DNA of 64,000 nucleotides, taken from positions 1,736,001-1,800,000 of the forward strand of contig NZ_CP059901.1 in assembly GCF_014127285.1 (NCBI RefSeq), written 5' to 3'. Every line of letters starts with the position of its first letter. Position 1 is the first letter of the stretch. Made by a program: the position numbers and the translations under genes. The DNA is from Mumia sp. ZJ1417 (GTDB taxonomy: Bacteria > Actinomycetota > Actinomycetes > Propionibacteriales > Nocardioidaceae). Below the pieces are notes generated by a model. It worked only from the letters and a program-made list of their open reading frames with translations. It searched no databases and was not told the origin of the DNA. Shown piece by piece: positions 44,385 through 51,919 of the stretch.

Positions 44385-45110
44385 TCAGAGGTGGATGCCG
44401 CACTCGTTCTTGCCGGTGCCTGCCCAGCGTCCGCTGCGGGCGTCCTCGCCCGGGGCGACGCGCTGGGTGCAGGGCCAGCAGCCGATGGACGGGTATCCGT
44501 CGTACTGCAGAGGGTTGACCAGGACGCCGTTCTCGGCGATGTAGCGGTCGACGTCGTCGGCGCTCCACCGCGCGAGCGGGGACACCTTGACCTTGGCCTT
44601 GCGGGAGTCCCAGCCGACGACCGGAGCGATGACCCTGCTGTGGGTCTCGTCGCGGCGTAGCCCAGTCGCCCACGCGTCGTACCCCGCGAGGGCGTCCTGG
44701 AGCGGCTTGACCTTGCGCAGCGCGCAGCAACGGTCGGGGTCGGTGCGGAAGAGGTCCTTGCCGTACTGGGCGTCCTGGTCGGCGACCGACTGCTGCGGCG
44801 CCACGGTGACGAGGTTGACCGGCATCGTCGCCTCGACCGCGTCGCGCGTGCCGATCGTCTCGGCGAAGTGATAGCCGGTGTCGAGGAAGACGACGTCGAT
44901 CCCGGGCGCCACCTTGCCGGCGATGTCGGCAAGGACGGCGTCGCCCATCGACGAAGTCACACAGAAGCGCTCACCGAACTGCTCCACGGCCCACGCGACG
45001 ATGAGCTCAGCCGGGGCGAGCTCGAGGTCGGGCCCGGCGATGCGGGCGAGCTCCTCGAGCTCCTCGGCGGAGCGGGCGGGGAGGTCCCCGCGAACTGCTG
45101 TCGTGGTCAT
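44385..45110 (-). CDS. cysH: Phosphoadenylyl/adenylyl-sulfate reductase
   Basis: A 241-residue reductase that turns APS (or PAPS) into sulfite with thioredoxin. Two Cys pairs for a [4Fe-4S] cluster are visible, in DRCCALRKVKPL and in SIGCWPCTQRVAPGED. These mark the APS-using type. The catalytic Cys is in the C-terminal KNECGIHL. The ATG overlaps the stop of the small CxxC gene (ATGA). Confidence 0.95.
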   Translation of the reverse strand: MTTTAVRGDLPARSAEELEELARIAGPDLELAPAELIVAWAVEQFGERFCVTSSMGDAVLADIAGKVAPGIDVVFLDTGYHFAETIGTRDAVEATMPVNLVTVAPQQSVADQDAQYGKDLFRTDPDRCCALRKVKPLQDALAGYDAWATGLRRDETHSRVIAPVVGWDSRKAKVKVSPLARWSADDVDRYIAENGVLVNPLQYDGYPSIGCWPCTQRVAPGEDARSGRWAGTGKNECGIHL

Positions 45111-45265
45111 GCGTTGTCACCCCCAGGGCTGATCAGTCCGATGAACGAGAGGGAGAAGGCGCGGAGGCAGGCGCGGCACTCCCACGCCCCGTGCTGCGTA
45201 CCGTGAGGACGCAGATCCTCGTCGCCGCAGTACGGGCAGTGGTAGGGAGCCGCTCGTCCGCTCAT
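45107..45265 (-). CDS. Small zinc-ribbon-like protein between sulfite reductase and CysH
   Basis: A 52-residue protein with YHCPYCGDED and ECRACLRAF, two CxxC pairs spaced for one zinc. It overlaps its neighbours by four bases at each end, so it is translated with both. Similar tiny proteins occur at this place in other actinobacterial sulfur operons; the function is not known to me. A metal or redox role in sulfate reduction is inferred from position only. Confidence 0.85.
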   Translation of the reverse strand: MSGRAAPYHCPYCGDEDLRPHGTQHGAWECRACLRAFSLSFIGLISPGGDNA

Positions 45266-46944
45266 CGCAGCGCGTCCTCCTCGGCACGGGCGACCCACTC
45301 GGCGAACGACTCGCCGTCGGTGCGCTCGTCGAGGTAGCTGCGGACGAGACCTTCGACGTAGTCGGGCAGCCCGGTCGCGGTGACCTTGTGGGCCCGCAGC
45401 TTGCGGCCGAACCCCGGCGTCAGGCCGAGTGCGCCGCCCAGGTGGACCTGGAAGCCCTCGACCTGCTTGCCGTCCTCCATCACCAGCTGCCCCTTGAGGC
45501 CGATGTCGGCGGTCTGGATGCGGGCGCAGGAGTTGGGGCAGCCGTTGACGTTGATCGTGATCGGCTCGTCGAGCTCGGGGATGCGGTGCTGCATCTCCTC
45601 GATGAGGAGGTCGGCACGGTTCTTGGTGTCGACGATGGCGAGCTTGCAGAACTCGATGCCGGTGCAGGCCATCGTGTTGCGGCGCCACGGCGACGGGTTG
45701 GCCTCGAGCCCGATCTCGTCGAGCGCCGCGACGAGCGAGTCGACCTTGTCGGGCGCGACGTCGAGGACGAGCAGCTTCTGCTGGGCGGTCGTACGGACCC
45801 GGTTGCTGCCGTGGGCCTCGACGACGTCCGCGAGCTGGCTCAGGATCGTGCCGGTGAGGCGTCCGACCTTGGGAGCCACGCCGACGTAGTAGCCGCCGTC
45901 GAGCTGCGGATAGACGCCGACGTGGTCGCCGGGGGTACGGGGGGCGGGGGCCTCGGGTCCGTCTACGAGCTTGCGCTTGAGGTATTCGTTCTCGAGGACG
46001 TCGCGGAACTTCTCCGGACCCCAGTCGGCGATGAGGAACTTGATGCGGGCGCGGGAGCGCTGGCGGCGGTAGCCGTAGTCGCGGAAGACTGACGCGATGC
46101 CGTGCCAGACCTCGGGGATCTCCTCGAGAGGGACCCAGGCGCCGAGCCGCTGCGCGAGCATCGGGTTGGTGGACAGCCCACCACCGACGAGCAGGTCGAA
46201 GCCTGGCCCGTAGTCGGGGTGGACGACTCCGGTGAAGGCGACGTCGTTGATCTGGGGGACGACGTCGTGGCTCGGGTGGCCGCTGATCGCCGTCTTGAAC
46301 TTGCGGGGGAGGTTGGAGAGCGAGGGGTCACCGATGTAGCGGCGCTGGATCTCCTCGACCGCCCAGGTGCCGTCGATGATCTCGTCGGCGGAGATGCCGG
46401 CGACGGGGGAGCCGAGGATGACGCGGGGGCAGTCGCCGCACGCCTCCTGCGTCGAGAGCCCGACGCCCTCGAGCCGGCTCCAGATCTCGGGCATGTCCTC
46501 GACGCGGATCCAGTGGTATTGGACATTCTGACGGTCGGTCAGGTCGGCGGTGTCGCGGCCGAACTCCGTCGAGATGCCGGCGATCGTTCGGAGCTGGGCG
46601 AGGTCGAGCTGGCCTCCGTCGATGCGGACGCGGAGCATGAAAAAGGAGTCCTCGAGCTCCTCCGGCTCCAGCGTGGCCGTCTTGCCGCCGTCGATCCCGG
46701 GCTTGCGCTGGGTGTAGAGGCCCCACCAGCGGAAGCGCCCGCGCAGGTCGGCCTTGTCGATCGAGTCGAAGCCACCGCGCGCGTAGATGTTCTCGATGCG
46801 CGCACGCACGTTGAGCGGGTTGTCGTCCTTCTTGGACTGCTCGTTGGCGTTGAGGGGCTCGCGGTAGCCGAGGGCCCACTGGCCTTCGCCTTTCGTGCGG
46901 CGAGGGCGGGCAGCGCGCACGGGGGCGTCGGTGGTCGCAGTCAT
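45262..46944 (-). CDS. sir: Sulfite reductase (ferredoxin), NirA/SirA type
   Basis: A 560-residue siroheme [4Fe-4S] enzyme, reducing sulfite to sulfide for cysteine synthesis. Two ferredoxin-like/siroheme repeats are present. Cluster ligands are in TMACTGIEFCKLAI and NVNGCPNSCARIQ. Tyr in DRQNVQYHWIR and Cys in EACGDCPR match the Tyr-Cys crosslink region of mycobacterial NirA. The ATG at 46944 has AGGA 6 nt upstream. The gene sits 77 nt behind a Cys-containing leader peptide, so expression is probably attenuated when cysteine is plentiful. Confidence 0.94.
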   Translation of the reverse strand: MTATTDAPVRAARPRRTKGEGQWALGYREPLNANEQSKKDDNPLNVRARIENIYARGGFDSIDKADLRGRFRWWGLYTQRKPGIDGGKTATLEPEELEDSFFMLRVRIDGGQLDLAQLRTIAGISTEFGRDTADLTDRQNVQYHWIRVEDMPEIWSRLEGVGLSTQEACGDCPRVILGSPVAGISADEIIDGTWAVEEIQRRYIGDPSLSNLPRKFKTAISGHPSHDVVPQINDVAFTGVVHPDYGPGFDLLVGGGLSTNPMLAQRLGAWVPLEEIPEVWHGIASVFRDYGYRRQRSRARIKFLIADWGPEKFRDVLENEYLKRKLVDGPEAPAPRTPGDHVGVYPQLDGGYYVGVAPKVGRLTGTILSQLADVVEAHGSNRVRTTAQQKLLVLDVAPDKVDSLVAALDEIGLEANPSPWRRNTMACTGIEFCKLAIVDTKNRADLLIEEMQHRIPELDEPITINVNGCPNSCARIQTADIGLKGQLVMEDGKQVEGFQVHLGGALGLTPGFGRKLRAHKVTATGLPDYVEGLVRSYLDERTDGESFAEWVARAEEDALR

Positions 46945-47021
46945 GAGACGTCCTGTCGAGGATGCTCGAGAAGGGGATGACGGTCGGGCCGGCACTCAGA
47001 GGGCCGGGGCCGGGGCCAGGA

Positions 47022-47108
47022 TCAGGCGCAGCGACACATCATGCTGCGCATGCGACCGAAATCCACGTGGCGACGGGCCGCCAGGTGAGTGGTCTGCGCT
47101 GTGAGCAT
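47022..47108 (-). CDS. Putative 28-residue leader peptide of the sulfate assimilation operon
   Basis: The - strand reads MLTAQTTHLA, then ARRHVDFGRMRSMMCRCA and a stop. The RRHVDxxR...C pattern is that of short actinobacterial leader peptides upstream of sulfur genes, and the two Cys codons lie just before the stop. In mycobacteria, leaderless Cys-rich upstream ORFs act as cysteine-responsive attenuators. The ATG is 7 nt after a CAGACT -10 box, so this one is probably leaderless too. It ends 77 nt before sir. Confidence 0.75.
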   Translation of the reverse strand: MLTAQTTHLAARRHVDFGRMRSMMCRCA

Positions 47109-47115
47109 GGTCGTA

Positions 47116-47145
47116 AGTCTGTGCTGAGGATCCATGATCCGGCAA
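47116..47145 (-). promoter_or_regulatory. Promoter of the sulfate assimilation operon (TTGCCG-18-CAGACT)
   Basis: On the - strand the -35 TTGCCG (47145-47140) and -10 CAGACT (47121-47116) are 18 nt apart. The -10 ends 7 nt before the leader peptide ATG at 47108. Confidence 0.5.
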
Positions 47146-47287
47146 TGGCTGATCCCAGTATTCGAGATAGGCGTTCACATTGCGAGATGCGGGTTTCGTG
47201 CTTCCTGATGTTCCAGGGGTTTCAGGGGGCCCGTGTGAGCGGCGCCACAGTCGACGTCGCGTTAACGGCGCCCGTGAGCGAAAGGGT

Positions 47288-47293
47288 TAGCGT
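47288..47293 (+). promoter_or_regulatory. -10 box TAGCGT, leaderless start
   Basis: TAGCGT lies 5 nt before the ATG at 47299. Confidence 0.4.
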
Positions 47294-47298
47294 GGAGC

Positions 47299-47733
47299 AT
47301 GGTCGCCGTGTCTCGTACGCTCACCGTCGCCAAGCCGCTCGCCGAGGTCTTCTCCTACCTCAGCGACTTCACCACGACCGAGCAGTGGGACCCGGGCACG
47401 GTCGAGACCACACGCCTGTCGGGCGACGGAGGGCTGGGGACCCGCTACCGCAACGTCTCGAAGTTCCTCGGCAAGCGCGTCGAGCTGACGTACGAGACCA
47501 CACAGCTCGTGCCGGACGCGGTCTTCGAGGTCACCGGCCACAACGACACGGTCACGACGAAGGACCACCTGATGTTCGCGACGACCGGCGCCGGCACCGA
47601 GATCCGCTACAGCGCCGACTTCACCTTCCACGGGGTGATCGGCAAGCTGCCCGCCGCGATCTTGCGTCTGCCGCTCGAGCGACTGGCCGACAAGACTGTC
47701 CTCCAGATGGAGGACACCCTCGCCCGTCTCTGA
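47299..47733 (+). CDS. SRPBCC family protein
   Basis: A 144-residue START-like protein. N-terminal SRTLTVAKPLAEVFSYLSDF followed by TTEQWDPGTVE is the usual pattern of polyketide cyclase/dehydrase-like SRPBCC proteins, and the end forms the long C-terminal helix (LPLERLADKTVLQMEDTLA). It binds a hydrophobic ligand by family analogy; neither ligand nor partner is known. It diverges from the sulfate operon. Confidence 0.88.
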   Translation: MVAVSRTLTVAKPLAEVFSYLSDFTTTEQWDPGTVETTRLSGDGGLGTRYRNVSKFLGKRVELTYETTQLVPDAVFEVTGHNDTVTTKDHLMFATTGAGTEIRYSADFTFHGVIGKLPAAILRLPLERLADKTVLQMEDTLARL

Positions 47734-47755
47734 GCGGGGGAGTCGACACCGACGC

Positions 47756-49399
47756 TCAGACCGTGGGTGTCGCGCGCCGCGCGATGCCCGCCGCGTCGAC
47801 ACCGCGGGGGAGTGTGCCGAACGTCCCCGCCCAGTCGCCGGCGACGCGGCTCGCGAGGAACGCGTCGGTCACGGCGGGGTCGCTGTAGCGGATCAGCAGC
47901 GAAGCCTGGAGCGCCACGGCCATCTGCCCCGCGAGCCGGCGTGCCCGGAACTCCATCTCGGACAGGTCGGACAGCCCGGTGAGGACGTCGTGGACGGCGG
48001 CGTCGAGCCGAGCATCCTCACCGCGCACGCTCCCGACCTCGGTGAGCCAGGCGTCGAGCGCCTCGGGCTCGCGCTGCAGCGCCCGCAGGACGTCGAGCGC
48101 GTTGACGTTGCCGCTGCCCTCCCAGATCGAGTTGAGCGGCGACTCGCGGAAGAGCAGCGGCATGCCCGACTCCTCCACGTACCCGTTGCCGCCGAGCACC
48201 TCCAGCGCCTCCGCGACGTGGAAGGGCGTGCGCTTGCAGACCCAGAACTTCGCGATCGGCAGGGCGATGCGGCGCAGCGCCTTCTCGTGCTCATCGTCGG
48301 GGTGCTCGACGCTCGAGGCCAGCCGCAGGGCGAGCAGCGTCGCCGCTTCGGACTCCACAGCCAGGTCGGCGAGGACGTTCTGCATGGCGGGCTTCTCAGA
48401 CAGCAGGCCGCCGAACGCCGAGCGCTGCGACGCGTGCCACGTCGCTTCGGCGACGGAGCGACGCATCAGCGCCGACGACCCGAGCACACAGTCGAGACGC
48501 GTCGACGCCACCATCTCGATGATCGTCCTGATGCCGCGCCCCTCGTCGCCGAGCCGTACGGCCCACGTGCCGTCGAACTCCAGCTCCGACGAGGCGTTGG
48601 AGCGGTTGCCGAGCTTGTCCTTGAGGCGCACCACCTGGAGCGGGTTGCGGGTGCCGTCGGGCAGCACCCGGGGGACCACGAAGCACGTGACCCCGCCGGC
48701 GGTCTGCGCGAGGACGAGGAACAGGTCGTTCATCGGCGCGCTGGTGAACCACTTGTGCCCGTGCAGGACGTACTCGCCCTCGGCGTCGGTGGGTGTCGCG
48801 GTGGTGACGTTCGTCCGGACGTCGGAGCCGCCCTGCTTCTCCGTCATGCCCATCCCGGCGAGGATGCCGCGCTTCTCGGCGGGGTTGCGCAGCCCGAAGT
48901 CGTACTCGGTCGCGGCCAGCAGGGGCGTCCACTGCTTGGCCTGCGCGTCGTCGGCCCGCAGCGCGGGGACGGCGGCGTACGTCATCGTGAGCGGGCAGCC
49001 GTGGCCGGGCTCGTTGTGCGTCCACGCGACGTACGCGGCCGCGCGTCGCAGGTGCGGCTTCGGCTCCTCGCTGACCCACGGGGTCGCGTGCAGCCCGAAC
49101 TCCACGCCGCGCTGCATCATCCAGTGCCAGGAGGGGTGGAACACGATCTCGTCCACGCGGTTGCCGTACCGGTCGACGGGGTGGTGGACCGGCTCGTTGC
49201 GGTTGGCGAGCATCCCGTGCTCACGGGCCTCGGCGGACCCAGCGAGCGCGCCGACCGGGTCGAGCGACGTCAGCACCGTCTCGGCATCGTCTCCGGCGAA
49301 CGCGCGGACGGCGCCGACGAGGGCCGCATCCGAGCGGACGGTGTGGTAGCCGGTCAACGGCGCGGCCTGGTTCTGAGGGGCACGTTGCAGCGGGTCCAT
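47756..49399 (-). CDS. Acyl-CoA dehydrogenase family protein, AidB-like
   Basis: A 547-residue flavoprotein resembling AidB (DNA-alkylation response, isovaleryl-CoA dehydrogenase-like). FAD-contact motifs are GMTEKQGGSDVRTNVT and EVLGGNGYVEESGMPLLFRE. SIWEGSGNVNALDVLRAL carries the region of the catalytic acid, with Glu in WEGSG. AidB-like proteins are longer than classical acyl-CoA dehydrogenases, as here. Leaderless ATG 6 nt after TACGCT. Substrate unknown. Confidence 0.92.
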   Translation of the reverse strand: MDPLQRAPQNQAAPLTGYHTVRSDAALVGAVRAFAGDDAETVLTSLDPVGALAGSAEAREHGMLANRNEPVHHPVDRYGNRVDEIVFHPSWHWMMQRGVEFGLHATPWVSEEPKPHLRRAAAYVAWTHNEPGHGCPLTMTYAAVPALRADDAQAKQWTPLLAATEYDFGLRNPAEKRGILAGMGMTEKQGGSDVRTNVTTATPTDAEGEYVLHGHKWFTSAPMNDLFLVLAQTAGGVTCFVVPRVLPDGTRNPLQVVRLKDKLGNRSNASSELEFDGTWAVRLGDEGRGIRTIIEMVASTRLDCVLGSSALMRRSVAEATWHASQRSAFGGLLSEKPAMQNVLADLAVESEAATLLALRLASSVEHPDDEHEKALRRIALPIAKFWVCKRTPFHVAEALEVLGGNGYVEESGMPLLFRESPLNSIWEGSGNVNALDVLRALQREPEALDAWLTEVGSVRGEDARLDAAVHDVLTGLSDLSEMEFRARRLAGQMAVALQASLLIRYSDPAVTDAFLASRVAGDWAGTFGTLPRGVDAAGIARRATPTV

Positions 49400-49405
49400 G
49401 CGGCC

Positions 49406-49411
49406 AGCGTA
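49406..49411 (-). promoter_or_regulatory. -10 box TACGCT, leaderless start
   Basis: On the - strand TACGCT ends 6 nt before the ATG at 49399. Confidence 0.5.
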
Positions 49412-49480
49412 AGCGGCTGCTCAGTGACGCAGGTCATGCGGGCGCGACAAAATCGTTCGCCCGCCACCCTGCTTCGTTCG

Positions 49481-49486
49481 TACCGT
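49481..49486 (+). promoter_or_regulatory. -10 box TACCGT, decides the rsgA start
   Basis: TACCGT is 6 nt before the GTG at 49493, arguing against the in-frame ATG at 49436. Confidence 0.5.
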
Positions 49487-49492
49487 CACGGA

Positions 49493-50506
49493 GTGGACGC
49501 AGACGCGGAGAACGGGACGAGCGGTGGCCCGGAGCCCTGGCGCGGTCGCGTCGTACGAGGCGACCGGGGAGTGGTTCGCGTGTGGACACCCGGCGGCGAG
49601 GAGGTCGCTGTGCGGACGCTCGCCGGAGCGGACGACGGCGCCGCGCCGTGCGTCGGGGACTGGGTGCTGATCGAAGCGGTCGGTACGGATCTGCGCGTGG
49701 TGGCGGTCGAGCCGCGCCGGAGCGTCCTCGAGCGTGCGGAGCCAGGCGGCTCGTCGCGCCGGCAGGTGCTCGCCGCGAACATCGACGCCGTGGCGGTCGT
49801 CGTCGGTCTCGACCAGATGCCGTCGCTGGAGAAGGTCGAGCGGCTCCTCGTGGTCGCCTGGTCCAGCGGCGCGCCGGCGACCGTGGTCCTGACCAAGGCG
49901 GACCTGGCATCCGACGCCGCCGATGTCGCCGAGGAGATCGCCACGACCCTCGGTGTCGGGGTGGTCGTGTGCAGCGCCGAGAGCGGTGACGGCGTCGAGG
50001 AGGTGGCCGCGCTCGCGGGCGGGGGCACGCTCGCGCTCGTCGGCTCCTCGGGGGCCGGCAAGTCCAGCCTGGTCAACGCGCTGGTGGGGGAGTCGCGGGT
50101 CGCGACCTCGGCGATCCGTGCCGACGGGCGTGGACGGCACACGACCGTGCGCCGCGAGCTCGTCGCGCTCCCCGGTGGGGGAGCGGTGATCGACACGCCG
50201 GGCCTGCGCGGGGTCGGCGTCACCGACTCGGACGGGCTGGTCGGCGCGTTCGCCGACGTCGAGGAGCTGACGGCGTCCTGCCGCTTCGCCGACTGCGGTC
50301 ACCAGGTCGAGCCGGGGTGTGCGGTGCGGGCCGCGCTCGACGCCGGCGTGCTGAGCCTGCGCCGGTACGAGAGCTGGCGGGCGCTGCAGCGCGAGGCGCA
50401 GTGGCTGGAGCGCCGGGCCGATGCACGGCTGGCGGCCGAGCAGAACCGCCAGCTCCGCCGCTCGACGCGAGCGCAGCGCCGGATGCGCCGCGAGCGCGGG
50501 CACTGA
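49493..50506 (+). CDS. rsgA: Ribosome small subunit-dependent GTPase A
   Basis: A 337-residue circularly permuted GTPase that tests 30S subunit maturation. An N-terminal OB domain comes first. The G motifs then run in permuted order: VVLTKADLAS (G4), ALVGSSGAGKSSLVNALVG (G1), GRHTTVRRE (G2) and VIDTPGLRGVG (G3). A C-terminal zinc domain has Cys/His in SCRFADCGHQVEPGCAV. An ATG at 49436 would add 19 residues of poor composition; the TACCGT box favours 49493. Confidence 0.94.
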   Translation: MDADAENGTSGGPEPWRGRVVRGDRGVVRVWTPGGEEVAVRTLAGADDGAAPCVGDWVLIEAVGTDLRVVAVEPRRSVLERAEPGGSSRRQVLAANIDAVAVVVGLDQMPSLEKVERLLVVAWSSGAPATVVLTKADLASDAADVAEEIATTLGVGVVVCSAESGDGVEEVAALAGGGTLALVGSSGAGKSSLVNALVGESRVATSAIRADGRGRHTTVRRELVALPGGGAVIDTPGLRGVGVTDSDGLVGAFADVEELTASCRFADCGHQVEPGCAVRAALDAGVLSLRRYESWRALQREAQWLERRADARLAAEQNRQLRRSTRAQRRMRRERGH

Positions 50507-50520
50507 AGGCTAGCCCGGCC

Positions 50521-51876
50521 TCAGTCGAGGAAGGTCGTCGGCGGCGGCAGGTGTCGGGCGCCCCGACCGACGTACTGGAAGTGCTGCCAGTCCGCGCTGC
50601 CCATCCACCGGAATCCGTGGCGCGCCAGGATCCGCACCACGGCGTGCTGGCGGCTGCGGTAGACGATCGCCGTCGGGGTGCGCCGCGCGTCCCACGCGCT
50701 GTTGGGCACCAGACCCCAGCCCGACCGGTACGGGTTCTCCCAGGTGTTGAGGTCGATGCTGCGTCCCGTGCTGTGCGGGCTGCGCGTCCCCGGACGCCCG
50801 ACGATCCCGCGGCAGTTGAACGCCGAGGTGTTGCCGGCGGCCATCGACTTCATGTCGTCTGCGCCGCGCAGGCGCTTGGACCAGCCGAAGGGGTCGACCC
50901 GGTACATCGACCGGATCGGCGCCTTGGCCTCGTACAGGTCGATCAGGACGCGCTTGGTCGCCTTGGCGACGCTGCGGTGGACGACGAGCTCGCCGCGGCG
51001 CCGGTAGCCGTCGTACGCGTAGTAGCTCGTCTCGATCAGCCGCAGCGAGCTCCGGCCGACGGGGCAGCCGCGGTGCCAGCTGCGGCCCTTCATCGAGCGC
51101 CAGACCCGCGCGGAGATCTTCTTGACGCGGACGTGCGGTCCGGCGGCGATCGCGCGTCGCTGCGGCGGGAGCGTGCGGCGCGGCGCGGGAGCGCCCGCCG
51201 GCGTGCGGATCACGCGACCCGGCGGAAGGTTGTCGACGACGTGCCCGGACGAGCCGGCCGGGCGTACGAGCGTGGTCGCGGGGGTCCGGAGCTGGTACGT
51301 GGTGTCGACCCGCGGGCGGACCCGGACGGTTCCGGTGCCGTTCGTGACCCGCACCGACGCACGCCGGGTCCATGTGGAGCTGCCCGCGCGGCGGCCGTAC
51401 AGCTGCGCGACGCCGCTGACAGGGCGGCCGTCCGTCGTGGTCCACCGGGCCGTGAGCACGAGGCGGTGGCCGTCGCGCAGCCGGTGGGAGCCGCTCAGCG
51501 ACACGCGGACGGGCGCGGCGACGCCGGTGACGCGCAGCTCGCGCGCGACCGTCCCGCCGGCGCTGCGGTACGAAACGCGCAGGGTCTGGGCGCCGGCGGC
51601 GACGACGAGGCGCAGCGCGTACGACCCGTCGTCCGCGGGGCGGCCCGTGCTCACCGGGCGCCAGGGTCCGTCAGCGACGCGGCGCTCGAGCACGAGCTCA
51701 CCCCCGGGCGGCGTCGCCGCACCGGAGACGGTGACGCTCGCGCCGGTGTAGCCCGTGGCCGGGGAGGACGCGGTGAGGGTGGGGGCGGCTGCGGACGCCG
51801 GGGCGGCGGCGAGGAGCGCGAGGAGCAGCGCGAAGGCGGCGAGACGAGCGAGGGGGACGAGGAGGCGGGACGTCAC
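50521..51876 (-). CDS. Secreted protein with Ig-like region and M15-type peptidase domain
   Basis: A 451-residue exported protein. Signal peptide at residues 1-29 (LARLAAFALLLALLAAAPAS). Residues 30-215 are strand-rich, Ig-like repeats (TLTASSPATGYTGASVTVSG). The C-terminal 200 residues resemble D-Ala-D-Ala carboxypeptidase/VanY (M15) enzymes, with zinc ligands in RSPHSTGRSIDLN and SADWQHFQYV. It probably cuts peptidoglycan stem peptides outside the cell. The GTG is 6 nt after TAGCGT. Confidence 0.85.
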   Translation of the reverse strand: MTSRLLVPLARLAAFALLLALLAAAPASAAAPTLTASSPATGYTGASVTVSGAATPPGGELVLERRVADGPWRPVSTGRPADDGSYALRLVVAAGAQTLRVSYRSAGGTVARELRVTGVAAPVRVSLSGSHRLRDGHRLVLTARWTTTDGRPVSGVAQLYGRRAGSSTWTRRASVRVTNGTGTVRVRPRVDTTYQLRTPATTLVRPAGSSGHVVDNLPPGRVIRTPAGAPAPRRTLPPQRRAIAAGPHVRVKKISARVWRSMKGRSWHRGCPVGRSSLRLIETSYYAYDGYRRRGELVVHRSVAKATKRVLIDLYEAKAPIRSMYRVDPFGWSKRLRGADDMKSMAAGNTSAFNCRGIVGRPGTRSPHSTGRSIDLNTWENPYRSGWGLVPNSAWDARRTPTAIVYRSRQHAVVRILARHGFRWMGSADWQHFQYVGRGARHLPPPTTFLD

Positions 51877-51882
51877 GCCTCC

Positions 51883-51888
51883 ACGCTA
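51883..51888 (-). promoter_or_regulatory. -10 box TAGCGT, leaderless start
   Basis: On the - strand TAGCGT ends 6 nt before the GTG at 51876. Confidence 0.5.
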
Positions 51889-51919
51889 AGGGCCGTCGGG
51901 CCCTAGCGCCGCTCGGGCC

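Noticed and set aside
46996-47178. A 60-codon frame on the - strand in front of sir
   Set aside because: It is in another frame from the leader peptide, has no start signals and an uneven composition; the 28-codon frame fits known sulfur leaders.
49436-49492. Upstream ATG start for rsgA
   Set aside because: It adds 19 residues that would start inside the divergent promoter region; the TACCGT box 6 nt before 49493 fits better.
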